Shown here: piece by piece, positions 35,201-50,200 of the stretch
Layout of the letters: every line of letters starts with the position of its first letter
Numbering within the stretch: the stretch's first letter is position 1
Assembly (NCBI GenBank): GCA_018806915.1
Contig: JAGKQI010000030.1
Span: forward strand, 466,501 to 530,500
Origin: Phytophthora colocasiae
Taxonomy: Eukaryota > Oomycota > Peronosporomycetes > Peronosporales > Peronosporaceae
DNA length: 64,000 nucleotides
Direction of reading: 5' to 3'
The notes under the pieces: model-generated
Seen by the model: only the letters and a program-made list of their open reading frames with translations
What the model was told of the DNA's origin: nothing
The model's database searches: none
Program-made: the position numbers and the translations under genes

Positions 35201-38200
35201 ATCTTACGAGTGGCTGTTTTTTCGCGCGAATTTTGCACCAACTTGGCCCTCCTGAGCTTCTTCTGTCTGGCGAAGGAGTTCAAAACCCCAAACTAGTGAT
35301 ATCGAGGTGCCCAAAACTGTTAACTTTGGGTTGGGGACCCCACGATACAGGGCAAAGGGACCCCCGACAGAGGGGCAAAACCGGTTGAGGGGGACCCCCG
35401 GACCCCGCCGATACACGTGTATCGGCTGAAACATATATATAGGGTTGCGCCGGATCGTGGGGCCGGAGGACAAACTTTGAGACGAGACTGTGTGCGTTGT
35501 AGTTGGCGGTAGCGGGCAAGTCGCGGCGCAAATCGTATCTACGGATCAAGGCGCGTCGAGTGGTACCGGTGGCGGGTCATGTATGTGCACAACCATTCCG
35601 CCCCGTCTATGTAAAGATGGCGTATACAATGCACGCGAACACGCACGTGGGAGGAAACAAACGACACACTTTTCCGCTTCTAGGATGTGCACCGACTATG
35701 TATATACGTATACCACCTGTTTGCAGCACGAAACCGAGCATGTATGCTGCGTGTATTCCGTGTCGTGCTTTCTATCCGTGAGTGTACTAGTAGCCACTGT
35801 AATGTTGTTGCAGGCTGCTTCTATCCGCTGATTGGCTACGAACTTGACATAAAACGGCTGTCTGTGGTTTGTAGTCGGATTCGGTATGGTCAAACAGACA
35901 CCCTTGCGAAATTTCAGGCCCGCCAGGTCTGTAGTTGCTGCAGTATTACAATCTAATCGCTGATTGGTTATTGCGTGTATACACGCCCTTCTATGTCCAT
36001 TCTCATAGTGAACGATGTAGACATCGATATCTTACGAGTGGCTGTTTTTTTCGCGCGAATTTTGCACCAACTTGGCCCTCCTGAGCTTCTTCTGTCTGGC
36101 GAAGGAGTTCAAAACCCCAAACTAGTGATATCGAGGTGCCCAAAACTGTTAACTTTGGGTTGGGGGACCCCACGATACAGGGCAAAGGGGACCCCCGACA
36201 GAGGGGCAAAACCGGTTGAGGGGGACCCCCGGACCCCGCCGATACACGTGTATCGGCTGAAACATATATATAGGGTTGCGCCGGATCGTGGGGCCGGAGG
36301 ACAAACTTTGAGACGAGACTGTGTGCGTTGTAGTTGGCGGTAGCGGGCAAGTCGCGGCGCAAATCGTATCTACGGATCAAGGCGCGTCGAGTGGTACCGG
36401 TGGCGGGTCATGTATGTGCACAACCATTCCGCCCCGTCTATGTAAAGATGGCGTATACAATGCACGCGAACACGCACGTGGGAGGAAACAAACGACACAC
36501 TTTTCCGCTTCTAGGATGTGCACCGACTATGTATATACGTATACCACCTGTTTGCAGCACGAAACCGAGCATGTATGCTGCGTGTATTCCGTGTCGTGCT
36601 TTCTATCCGTGAGTGTACTAGTAGCCACTGTAATGTTGTTGCAGGCTGCTTCTATCCGCTGATTGGCTACGAACTTGACATAAAACGGCTGTCTGTGGTT
36701 TGTAGTCGGATTCGGTATGGTCAAACAGACACCCTTGCGAAATTTCAGGCCCGCCAGGTCTGTAGTTGCTGCAGTATTACAATCTAATCGCTGATTGGTT
36801 ATTGCGTGTATACACGCCCTTCTATGTCCATTCTCATAGTGAACGATGTAGACATCGATATCTTACGAGTGGCTGTTTTTTTTTCGCGCGAATTTTGCAC
36901 CAACTTGGCCCTCCTGAGCTTCTTCTGTCTGGCGAAGGAGTTCAAAACCCCAAACTAGTGATATCGAGGTGCCCAAAACTGTTAACTTTGGGTTGGGGGA
37001 CCCCACGATACAGGGCAAAGGGGACCCCCGACAGAGGGCAAAACCGGTTGAGGGGGACCCCCGGACCCCGCCGATACACGTGTATCGGCTGAAACATATA
37101 TATAGGGTTGCGCCGGATCGTGGGGCCGGAGGACAAACTTTGAGACGAGACTGTGTGCGTTGTAGTTGGCGGTAGCGGGCAAGTCGCGGCGCAAATCGTA
37201 TCTACGGATCAAGGCGCGTCGAGTGGTACCGGTGGCGGGTCATGTATGTGCACAACCATTCCGCCCCGTCTATGTAAAGATGGCGTATACAATGCACGCG
37301 AACACGCACGTGGGAGGAAACAAACGACACACTTTTCCGCTTCTAGGATGTGCACCGACTATGTATATACGTATACCACCTGTTTGTGTGCACGAAACCG
37401 AGCATGTATGCTGCGTGTATTCCGTGTCGTGCTTTCTATCCGTGAGTGTACTAGTAGCCACTGTAATGTTGTTGCAGGCTGCTTCTATCCGCTGATTGGC
37501 TACGAACTTGACATAAAACGGCTGTCTGTGGTTTGTAGTCGGATTCGGTATGGTCAAACAGACACCCTTGCGAAATTTCAGGCCCGCCAGGTCTGTAGTT
37601 GCTGCAGTATTACAATCTAATCGCTGATTGGTTATTGCGTGTATACACGCCCTTCTATGTCCATTCTCATAGTGAACGATGTAGACATCGATATCTTACG
37701 AGTGGCTGTTTTTTTTTTCGCGCGAATTTTGCACCAACTTGGCCCTCCTGAGCTTCTTCTGTCTGGCGAAGGAGTTCAAAACCCCAAACTAGTGATATCG
37801 AGGTGCCCAAAACTGTTAACTTTGGGTTGGGGGACCCCACGATACAGGGCAAAGGGGACCCCGACAGAGGGGCAAACCGGTTGAGGGGGACCTCGACCCC
37901 GCCGATACACGTGTATCGGCTGAAACATATATATAGGGTTGCGCCGGATCGTGGGGCCGGAGGACAAACTTTGAGACGAGACTGTGTGCGTTGTAGTTGG
38001 CGGTAGCGGGCAAGTCGCGGCGCAAATCGTATCTACGGATCAAGGCGCGTCGAGTGGTACCGGTGGCGGGTCATGTATGTGCACAACCATTCCGCCCCGT
38101 CTATGTAAAGATGGCGTATACAATGCACGCGAACACGCACGTGGGAGGAAACAAACGACACACTTTTCCGCTTCTAGGATGTGCACCGACTATGTATATA

Positions 38201-41200
38201 CGTATACCACCTGTTTGCAGCACGAAACCGAGCATGTATGCTGCGTGTATTCCGTGTCGTGCTTTCTATCCGTGAGTGTACTAGTAGCCACTGTAATGTT
38301 GTTGCAGGCTGCTTCTATCCGCTGATTGGCTACGAACTTGACATAAAACGGCTGTCTGTGGTTTGTAGTCGGATTCGGTATGGTCAAACAGACACCCTTG
38401 CGAAATTTCAGGCCCGCCAGGTCTGTAGTTGCTGCAGTATTACAATCTAATCGCTGATTGGTTATTGCGTGTATACACGCCCTTCTATGTCCATTCTCAT
38501 AGTGAACGATGTAGACATCGATATCTTACGAGTGGCTGTTTTTTCGCGCGAATTTTGCACCAACTTGGCCCTCCTGAGCTTCTTCTGTCTGGCGAAGGAG
38601 TTCAAAACCCCAAACTAGTGATATCGAGGTGCCCAAAACTGTTAACTTTGGGTTGGGGGACCCCACGATACAGGGCAAAGGGGACCCCCGACAGAGGGGC
38701 AAAACCGGTTGAGGGGACCCCCGGACCCCGCCGATACACGTGTATCGGCTGAAACATATATATAGGGTTGCGCCGGATCGTGGGGCCGGAGGACAAACTT
38801 TGAGACGAGACTGTGTGCGTTGTAGTTGGCGGTAGCGGGCAAGTCGCGGCGCAAATCGTATCTACGGATCAAGGCGCGTCGAGTGGTACCGGTGGCGGGT
38901 CATGTATGTGCACAACCATTCCGCCCCGTCTATGTAAAGATGGCGTATACAATGCACGCGAACACGCACGTGGGAGGAAACAAACGACACACTTTTCCGC
39001 TTCTAGGATGTGCACCGACTATGTATATACGTATACCACCTGTTTGCAGCACGAAACCGAGCATGTATGCTGCGTGTATTCCGTGTCGTGCTTTCTATCC
39101 GTGAGTGTACTAGTAGCCACTGTAATGTTGTTGCAGGCTGCTTCTATCCGCTGATTGGCTACGAACTTGACATAAAACGGCTGTCTGTGGTTTGTAGTCG
39201 GATTCGGTATGGTCAAACAGACACCCTTGCGAAATTTCAGGCCCGCCAGGTCTGTAGTTGCTGCAGTATTACAATCTAATCGCTGATTGGTTATTGCGTG
39301 TATACACGCCCTTCTATGTCCATTCTCATAGTGAACGATGTAGACATCGATATCTTACGAGTGGCTGTTTAATTTTCGCGCGAATTTTGCACCAACTTGG
39401 CCCTCCTGAGCTTCTTCTGTCTGGCGAAGGAGTTCAAAACCCCAAACTAGTGATATCGAGGTGCCCAAAACTGTTAACTTTGGGTTGGGGGACCCCACGA
39501 TACAGGGCAAAGGGGACCCCCGACAGAGGGGCAAAACCGGTTGAGGGGGACCCCGGACCCCGCCGATACACGTGTATCGGCTGAAACATATATATAGGGT
39601 TGCGCCGGATCGTGGGGCCGGAGGACAAACTTTGAGACGAGACTGTGTGCGTTGTAGTTGGCGGTAGCGGGCAAGTCGCGGCGCAAATCGTATCTACGGA
39701 TCAAGGCGCGTCGAGTGGTACCGGTGGCGGGTCATGTATGTGCACAACCATTCCGCCCCGTCTATGTAAAGATGGCGTATACAATGCACGCGAACACGCA
39801 CGTGGGAGGAAACAAACGACACACTTTTCCGCTTCTAGGATGTGCACCGACTATGTATATACGTATACCACCTGTTTGCAGCACGAAACCGAGCATGTAT
39901 GCTGCGTGTATTCCGTGTCGTGCTTTCTATCCGTGAGTGTACTAGTAGCCACTGTAATGTTGTTGCAGGCTGCTTCTATCCGCTGATTGGCTACGAACTT
40001 GACATAAAACGGCTGTCTGTGGTTTGTAGTCGGATTCGGTATGGTCAAACAGACACCCTTGCGAAATTTCAGGCCCGCCAGGTCTGTAGTTGCTGCAGTA
40101 TTACAATCTAATCGCTGATTGGTTATTGCGTGTATACACGCCCTTCTATGTCCATTCTCATAGTGAACGATGTAGACATCGATATCTTACGAGTGGCTGT
40201 TTTTTTTCGCGCGAATTTTGCACCAACTTGGCCCTCCTGAGCTTCTTCTGTCTGGCGAAGGAGTTCAAAACCCCAAACTAGTGATATCGAGGTGCCCAAA
40301 ACTGTTAACTTTGGGTTGGGGGACCCCACGATACAGGGCAAAGGGGACCCCCGACAGAGGGGCCAAACCGGTTGAGGGGGACCCCCGGACCCCGCCGATA
40401 CACGTGTATCGGCTGAAACATATATATAGGGTTGCGCCGGATCGTGGGGCCGGAGGACAAACTTTGAGACGAGACTGTGTGCGTTGTAGTTGGCGGTAGC
40501 GGGCAAGTCGCGGCGCAAATCGTATCTACGGATCAAGGCGCGTCGAGTGGTACCGGTGGCGGGTCATGTATGTGCACAACCATTCCGCCCCGTCTATGTA
40601 AAGATGGCGTATACAATGCACGCGAACACGCACGTGGGAGGAAACAAACGACACACTTTTCCGCTTCTAGGATGTGCACCGACTATGTATATACGTATAC
40701 CACCTGTTTGCAGCACGAAACCGAGCATGTATGCTGCGTGTATTCCGTGTCGTGCTTTCTATCCGTGAGTGTACTAGTAGCCACTGTAATGTTGTTGCAG
40801 GCTGCTTCTATCCGCTGATTGGCTACGAACTTGACATAAAACGGCTGTCTGTGGTTTGTAGTCGGATTCGGTATGGTCAAACAGACACCCTTGCGAAATT
40901 TCAGGCCCGCCAGGTCTGTAGTTGCTGCAGTATTACAATCTAATCGCTGATTGGTTATTGCGTGTATACACGCCCTTCTATGTCCATTCTCATAGTGAAC
41001 GATGTAGACATCGATATCTTACGAGTGGCTGTGTGGGTGTCGCGCGAATTTGGCACCAACTTGGCCCTCCTGAGCTTCTTCTGTCTGGCGAAGGAGTTCA
41101 AAACCCCAAACTAGTGATATCGAGGTGCCCAAAACTGTTAACTTTGGGTTGGGGACCCCACGATACAGGGCAAAGGGGACCCCTGACAGAGGGGCAAAAC

Positions 41201-44200
41201 CGGTTGAGGGGGACCCCCGGACCCCGCCGATACACGTGTATCGGCTGAAACATATATATAGGGTTGCGCCGGATCGTGGGGCCGGAGGACAAACTTTGAG
41301 ACGAGACTGTGTGCGTTGTAGTTGGCGGTAGCGGGCAAGTCGCGGCGCAAATCGTATCTACGGATCAAGGCGCGTCGAGTGGTACCGGTGGCGGGTCATG
41401 TATGTGCACAACCATTCCGCCCCGTCTATGTAAAGATGGCGTATACAATGCACGCGAACACGCACGTGGGAGGAAACAAACGACACACTTTTCCGCTTCT
41501 AGGATGTGCACCGACTATGTATATACGTATACCACCTGTTTGCAGCACGAAACCGAGCATGTATGCTGCGTGTATTCCGTGTCGTGCTTTCTATCCGTGA
41601 GTGTACTAGTAGCCACTGTAATGTTGTTGCAGGCTGCTTCTATCCGCTGATTGGCTACGAACTTGACATAAAACGGCTGTCTGTGGTTTGTAGTCGGATT
41701 CGGTATGGTCAAACAGACACCCTTGCGAAATTTCAGGCCCGCCAGGTCTGTAGTTGCTGCAGTATTACAATCTAATCGCTGATTGGTTATTGCGTGTATA
41801 CACGCCCTTCTATGTCCATTCTCATAGTGAACGATGTAGACATCGATATCTTACGAGTGGCTGATTTTTTTTCGAGCGCATTTTTCACCAACTTGGCCCT
41901 ACTGAGATTCTTCTGTCTGGCGAAGGAGTTCAAAACCCCAAACTAGGGATATCGAGGTTCAAAAAACTGTTAACTTTGGGTTGGGGTACACCACGATACT
42001 TGGCAAAGGGGACCCCCGACAGTGTTGCAAAACCGGTTGAGGGGGACCCCCTGACCCCGCCGATACACGTGTATCGGCTGAAACATATATATAGGGTTGC
42101 GCCGGATCGTGGGGCCGGAGGACAAACTTTGAGACGAGACTGTGTGCGTTGTAGTTGGCGGTAGCGGGCAAGTCGCGGCGCAAATCGTATCTACGGATCA
42201 AGGCGCGTCGAGTGGTACCGGTGGCGGGTCATGTATGTGCACAACCATTCCGCCCCGTCTATGTAAAGATGGCGTATACAATGCACGCGAACACGCACGT
42301 GGGAGGAAACAAACGACACACTTTTCCGCTTCTAGGATGTGCACCGACTATGTATATACGTATACCACCTGTTTGCAGCACGAAACCGAGCATGTATGCT
42401 GCGTGTATTCCGTGTCGTGCTTTCTATCCGTGAGTGTACTAGTAGCCACTGTAATGTTGTTGCAGGCTGCTTCTATCCGCTGATTGGCTACGAACTTGAC
42501 ATAAAACGGCTGTCTGTGGTTTGTAGTCGGATTCGGTATGGTCAAACAGACACCCTTGCGAAATTTCAGGCCCGCCAGGTCTGTAGTTGCTGCAGTATTA
42601 CAATCTAATCGCTGATTGGTTATTGCGTGTATACACGCCCTTCTATGTCCATTCTCATAGTGAACGATGTAGACATCGATATCTTACGAGTGGCTGTTTT
42701 TTTCGCGCGAATTTTGCACCAACTTGGCCCTCCTGAGCTTCTTCTGTCTGGCGAAGGAGTTCAAAACCCCAAACTAGTGATATCGAGGTGCCCAAAACTG
42801 TTAACTTTGGGTTGGGGACCCCACGATACAGGGCAAAGGGGACCCCTGACAGAGGGGCAAAACCGGTTGAGGGGGACCTCGACCCCGCCGATACACGTGT
42901 ATCGGCTGAAACATATATATAGGGTTGCGCCGGATCGTGGGGCCGGAGGACAAACTTTGAGACGAGACTGTGTGCGTTGTAGTTGGCGGTAGCGGGCAAG
43001 TCGCGGCGCAAATCGTATCTACGGATCAAGGCGCGTCGAGTGGTACCGGTGGCGGGTCATGTATGTGCACAACCATTCCGCCCCGTCTATGTAAAGATGG
43101 CGTATACAATGCACGCGAACACGCACGTGGGAGGAAACAAACGACACACTTTTCCGCTTCTAGGATGTGCACCGACTATGTATATACGTATACCACCTGT
43201 TTGCAGCACGAAACCGAGCATGTATGCTGCGTGTATTCCGTGTCGTGCTTTCTATCCGTGAGTGTACTAGTAGCCACTGTAATGTTGTTGCAGGCTGCTT
43301 CTATCCGCTGATTGGCTACGAACTTGACATAAAACGGCTGTCTGTGGTTTGTAGTCGGATTCGGTATGGTCAAACAGACACCCTTGCGAAATTTCAGGCC
43401 CGCCAGGTCTGTAGTTGCTGCAGTATTACAATCTAATCGCTGATTGGTTATTGCGTGTATACACGCCCTTCTATGTCCATTCTCATAGTGAACGATGTAG
43501 ACATCGATATCTTACGAGTGGCTGTTTTTTTCGCGCGAATTTTGCACCAACTTGGCCCTCCTGAGCTTCTTCTGTCTGGCGAAGGAGTTCAAAACCCCAA
43601 ACTAGTGATATCGAGGTGCCCAAAACTGTTAACTTTGGGTTGGGGACCCCACGATACAGGGCAAAGGGGACCCCTGACAGAGGGGCAAAACCGGTTGAGG
43701 GGGACTCCGGACCCCGCCGATACACGTGTATCGGCTGAAACATATATATAGGGTTGCGCCGGATCGTGGGGCCGGAGGACAAACTTTGAGACGAGACTGT
43801 GTGCGTTGTAGTTGGCGGTAGCGGGCAAGTCGCGGCGCAAATCGTATCTACGGATCAAGGCGCGTCGAGTGGTACCGGTGGCGGGTCATGTATGTGCACA
43901 ACCATTCCGCCCCGTCTATGTAAAGATGGCGTATACAATGCACGCGAACACGCACGTGGGAGGAAACAAACGACACACTTTTTCCGCTTCTAGGATGTGC
44001 ACCGACTATGTATATACGTATACCACCTGTTTGCAGCACGAAACCGAGCATGTATGCTGCGTGTATTCCGTGTCGTGCTTTCTATCCGTGAGTGTACTAG
44101 TAGCCACTGTAATGTTGTTGCAGGCTGCTTCTATCCGCTGATTGGCTACGAACTTGACATAAAACGGCTGTCTGTGGTTTGTAGTCGGATTCGGTATGGT

Positions 44201-47200
44201 CAAACAGACACCCTTGCGAAATTTCAGGCCCGCCAGGTCTGTAGTTGCTGCAGTATTACAATCTAATCGCTGATTGGTTATTGCGTGTATACACGCCCTT
44301 CTATGTCCATTCTCATAGTGAACGATGTAGACATCGATATCTTACGAGTGGCTGTTTTTTTTCGCGCGAATTTTGCACCAACTTGGCCCTCCTGAGCTTC
44401 TTCTGTCTGGCGAAGGAGTTCAAAACCCCAAACTAGTGATATCGAGGTGCCCAAAACTGTTAACTTTGGGTTGGGGACCCCACGATACAGGGCAAAGGGG
44501 ACCCCCGACAGAGGGGCAAAACCGGCTGAGGGGGACTCGGACCCCGCCGATACACGTGTATCGGCTGAAACATATATATAGGGTTGCGCCGGATCGTGGG
44601 GCCGGAGGACAAACTTTGAGACGAGACTGTGTGCGTTGTAGTTGGCGGTAGCGGGCAAGTCGCGGCGCAAATCGTATCTACGGATCAAGGCGCGTCGAGT
44701 GGTACCGGTGGCGGGTCATGTATGTGCACAACCATTCCGCCCCGTCTATGTAAAGATGGCGTATACAATGCACGCGAACACGCACGTGGGAGGAAACAAA
44801 CGACACACTTTTCCGCTTCTAGGATGTGCACCGACTATGTATATACGTATACCACCTGTTTGCAGCACGAAACCGAGCATGTATGCTGCGTGTATTCCGT
44901 GTCGTGCTTTCTATCCGTGAGTGTACTAGTAGCCACTGTAATGTTGTTGCAGGCTGCTTCTATCCGCTGATTGGCTACGAACTTGACATAAAACGGCTGT
45001 CTGTGGTTTGTAGTCGGATTCGGTATGGTCAAACAGACACCCTTGCGAAATTTCAGGCCCGCCAGGTCTGTAGTTGCTGCAGTATTACAATCTAATCGCT
45101 GATTGGTTATTGCGTGTATACACGCCCTTCTATGTCCATTCTCATAGTGAACGATGTAGACATCGATATCTTACGAGTGGCTGTTTTTTTTCGCGCGAAT
45201 TTTGCACCAACTTGGCCCTCCTGAGCTTCTTCTGTCTGGCGAAGGAGTTCAAAACCCCAAACTAGTGATATCGAGGTGCCCAAAACTGTTAACTTTGGGT
45301 TGGGGACCCCACGATACAGGGCAAAGGGGACCCCTGACAGAGGGGCAAAACCGGTTGAGGGGACCCCTGACCCCGCCGATACACGTGTATCGGCTGAAAC
45401 ATATATATAGGGTTGCGCCGGATCGTGGGGCCGGAGGACAAACTTTGAGACGAGACTGTGTGCGTTGTAGTTGGCGGTAGCGGGCAAGTCGCGGCGCAAA
45501 TCGTATCTACGGATCAAGGCGCGTCGAGTGGTACCGGTGGCGGGTCATGTATGTGCACAACCATTCCGCCCCGTCTATGTAAAGATGGCGTATACAATGC
45601 ACGCGAACACGCACGTGGGAGGAAACAAACGACACACTTTTCCGCTTCTAGGATGTGCACCGACTATGTATATACGTATACCACCTGTTTGCAGCACGAA
45701 ACCGAGCATGTATGCTGCGTGTATTCCGTGTCGTGCTTTCTATCCGTGAGTGTACTAGTAGCCACTGTAATGTTGTTGCAGGCTGCTTCTATCCGCTGAT
45801 TGGCTACGAACTTGACATAAAACGGCTGTCTGTGGTTTGTAGTCGGATTCGGTATGGTCAAACAGACACCCTTGCGAAATTTCAGGCCCGCCAGGTCTGT
45901 AGTTGCTGCAGTATTACAATCTAATCGCTGATTGGTTATTGCGTGTATACACGCCCTTCTATGTCCATTCTCATAGTGAACGATGTAGACATCGATATCT
46001 TACGAGTGGCTGTTTTTTTCGCGCGATTTTTGCACCAACTTGGCCCTCCTGAGCTTCTTCTGTCTGGCGAAGGAGTTCAAAACCCCAAACTAGTGATATC
46101 GAGGTGCCCAAAACTGTTAACTTTGGGTTGGGGGACCCCACGATACAGGGCAAAGGGGACCCCCGACAGAGGGGCAAAACCGGTTGAGGGGGACTCCCGG
46201 ACCCCGCCGATACACGTGTATCGGCTGAAACATATATATAGGGTTGCGCCGGATCGTGGGGCCGGAGGACAAACTTTGAGACGAGACTGTGTGCGTTGTA
46301 GTTGGCGGTAGCGGGCAAGTCGCGGCGCAAATCGTATCTACGGATCAAGGCGCGTCGAGTGGTACCGGTGGCGGGTCATGTATGTGCACAACCATTCCGC
46401 CCCGTCTATGTAAAGATGGCGTATACAATGCACGCGAACACGCACGTGGGAGGAAACAAACGACACACTTTTCCGCTTCTAGGATGTGCACCGACTATGT
46501 ATATACGTATACCACCTGTTTGCAGCACGAAACCGAGCATGTATGCTGCGTGTATTCCGTGTCGTGCTTTCTATCCGTGAGTGTACTAGTAGCCACTGTA
46601 ATGTTGTTGCAGGCTGCTTCTATCCGCTGATTGGCTACGAACTTGACATAAAACGGCTGTCTGTGGTTTGTAGTCGGATTCGGTATGGTCAAACAGACAC
46701 CCTTGCGAAATTTCAGGCCCGCCAGGTCTGTAGTTGCTGCAGTATTACAATCTAATCGCTGATTGGTTATTGCGTGTATACACGCCCTTCTATGTCCATT
46801 CTCATAGTGAACGATGTAGACATCGATATCTTACGAGTGGCTGTTTTTTTCGCGCGAATTTTGCACCAACTTGGCCCTCCTGAGCTTCTTCTGTCTGGCG
46901 AAGGAGTTCAAAACCCCAAACTAGTGATATCGAGGTGCCCAAAACTGTTAACTTTGGGTTGGGGACCCCACGATACAGGGCAAAGGGGACCCCTGACAGA
47001 GGGGCAAAACCGGCTGAGGGGGACCCCCGGACCCCGCCGATACACGTGTATCGGCTGAAACATATATATAGGGTTGCGCCGGATCGTGGGGCCGGAGGAC
47101 AAACTTTGAGACGAGACTGTGTGCGTTGTAGTTGGCGGTAGCGGGCAAGTCGCGGCGCAAATCGTATCTACGGATCAAGGCGCGTCGAGTGGTACCGGTG

Positions 47201-50200
47201 GCGGGTCATGTATGTGCACAACCATTCCGCCCCGTCTATGTAAAGATGGCGTATACAATGCACGCGAACACGCACGTGGGAGGAAACAAACGACACACTT
47301 TTCCGCTTCTAGGATGTGCACCGACTATGTATATACGTATACCACCTGTTTGCAGCACGAAACCGAGCATGTATGCTGCGTGTATTCCGTGTCGTGCTTT
47401 CTATCCGTGAGTGTACTAGTAGCCACTGTAATGTTGTTGCAGGCTGCTTCTATCCGCTGATTGGCTACGAACTTGACATAAAACGGCTGTCTGTGGTTTG
47501 TAGTCGGATTCGGTATGGTCAAACAGACACCCTTGCGAAATTTCAGGCCCGCCAGGTCTGTAGTTGCTGCAGTATTACAATCTAATCGCTGATTGGTTAT
47601 TGCGTGTATACACGCCCTTCTATGTCCATTCTCATAGTGAACGATGTAGACATCGATATCTTACGAGTGGCTGTTTTTAATTCGCGCGAATTTTGCACCA
47701 ACTTGGCCCTCCTGAGCTACATCAGTCTGGCGAAGGAGTTAAAAACCCCAAACTAAAGATATCGAGGTGCCCAAAACTGTTAACTTTGGGTTGGGGACCC
47801 CACGATACAGGGCAAAGGGGACCCCTGACAGAGGGGCAAAACCGGCTGAGGGGGACCCCCTGACCCCGCCGATACACGTGTATCGGCTGAAACATATATA
47901 TAGGGTTGCGCCGGATCGTGGGGCCGGAGGACAAACTTTGAGACGAGACTGTGTGCGTTGTAGTTGGCGGTAGCGGGCAAGTCGCGGCGCAAATCGTATC
48001 TACGGATCAAGGCGCGTCGAGTGGTACCGGTGGCGGGTCATGTATGTGCACAACCATTCCGCCCCGTCTATGTAAAGATGGCGTATACAATGCACGCGAA
48101 CACGCACGTGGGAGGAAACAAACGACACACTTTTCCGCTTCTAGGATGTGCACCGACTATGTATATACGTATACCACCTGTTTGCAGCACGAAACCGAGC
48201 ATGTATGCTGCGTGTATTCCGTGTCGTGCTTTCTATCCGTGAGTGTACTAGTAGCCACTGTAATGTTGTTGCAGGCTGCTTCTATCCGCTGATTGGCTAC
48301 GAACTTGACATAAAACGGCTGTCTGTGGTTTGTAGTCGGATTCGGTATGGTCAAACAGACACCCTTGCGAAATTTCAGGCCCGCCAGGTCTGTAGTTGCT
48401 GCAGTATTACAATCTAATCGCTGATTGGTTATTGCGTGTATACACGCCCTTCTATGTCCATTCTCATAGTGAACGATGTAGACATCGATATCTTACGAGT
48501 GGCTGTTTTTTTTCGCGCGAATTTTGCACCAACTTGGCCCTCCTGAGCTTCTTCTGTCTGGCGAAGGAGTTCAAAACCCCAAACTAGTGATATCGAGGTG
48601 CCCAAAACTGTTAACTTTGGGTTGGGGACCCCACGATACAGGGCAAAGGGGACCCTGACAGAGGGGCAAAACCGGTTGAGGGGGACCCCCGGACCCCGCC
48701 GATACACGTGTATCGGCTGAAACATATATATAGGGTTGCGCCGGATCGTGGGGCCGGAGGACAAACTTTGAGACGAGACTGTGTGCGTTGTAGTTGGCGG
48801 TAGCGGGCAAGTCGCGGCGCAAATCGTATCTACGGATCAAGGCGCGTCGAGTGGTACCGGTGGCGGGTCATGTATGTGCACAACCATTCCGCCCCGTCTA
48901 TGTAAAGATGGCGTATACAATGCACGCGAACACGCACGTGGGAGGAAACAAACGACACACTTTTCCGCTTCTAGGATGTGCACCGACTATGTATATACGT
49001 ATACCACCTGTTTGCAGCACGAAACCGAGCATGTATGCTGCGTGTATTCCGTGTCGTGCTTTCTATCCGTGAGTGTACTAGTAGCCACTGTAATGTTGTT
49101 GCAGGCTGCTTCTATCCGCTGATTGGCTACGAACTTGACATAAAACGGCTGTCTGTGGTTTGTAGTCGGATTCGGTATGGTCAAACAGACACCCTTGCGA
49201 AATTTCAGGCCCGCCAGGTCTGTAGTTGCTGCAGTATTACAATCTAATCGCTGATTGGTTATTGCGTGTATACACGCCCTTCTATGTCCATTCTCATAGT
49301 GAACGATGTAGACATCGATATCTTACGAGTGGCTGTTTTTTTTTCGCGCGAATTTTGCACCAACTTGGCCCTCCTGAGCTTCTTCTGTCTGGCGAAGGAG
49401 TTAAAAACCCCAAAATAGTTATATGGTGGTGCCAAAAATTTTTAAGTTTGGGTTGGGGTACCCAACGATACTGGGAAAGGGGGACCCCCGACAGAGGGGC
49501 AAAACCGGTTGAGGGGGACCCCCGGACCCCGCCGATACACGTGTATCGGCTGAAACATATATATAGGGTTGCGCCGGATCGTGGGGCCGGAGGACAAACT
49601 TTGAGACGAGACTGTGTGCGTTGTAGTTGGCGGTAGCGGGCAAGTCGCGGCGCAAATCGTATCTACGGATCAAGGCGCGTCGAGTGGTACCGGTGGCGGG
49701 TCATGTATGTGCACAACCATTCCGCCCCGTCTATGTAAAGATGGCGTATACAATGCACGCGAACACGCACGTGGGAGGAAACAAACGACACACTTTTCCG
49801 CTTCTAGGATGTGCACCGACTATGTATATACGTATACCACCTGTTTGCAGCACGAAACCGAGCATGTATGCTGCGTGTATTCCGTGTCGTGCTTTCTATC
49901 CGTGAGTGTACTAGTAGCCACTGTAATGTTGTTGCAGGCTGCTTCTATCCGCTGATTGGCTACGAACTTGACATAAAACGGCTGTCTGTGGTTTGTAGTC
50001 GGATTCGGTATGGTCAAACAGACACCCTTGCGAAATTTCAGGCCCGCCAGGTCTGTAGTTGCTGCAGTATTACAATCTAATCGCTGATTGGTTATTGCGT
50101 GTATACACGCCCTTCTATGTCCATTCTCATAGTGAACGATGTAGACATCGATATCTTACGAGTGGCTGTTTTTTCGCGCGAATTTTGCACCAACTTGGCC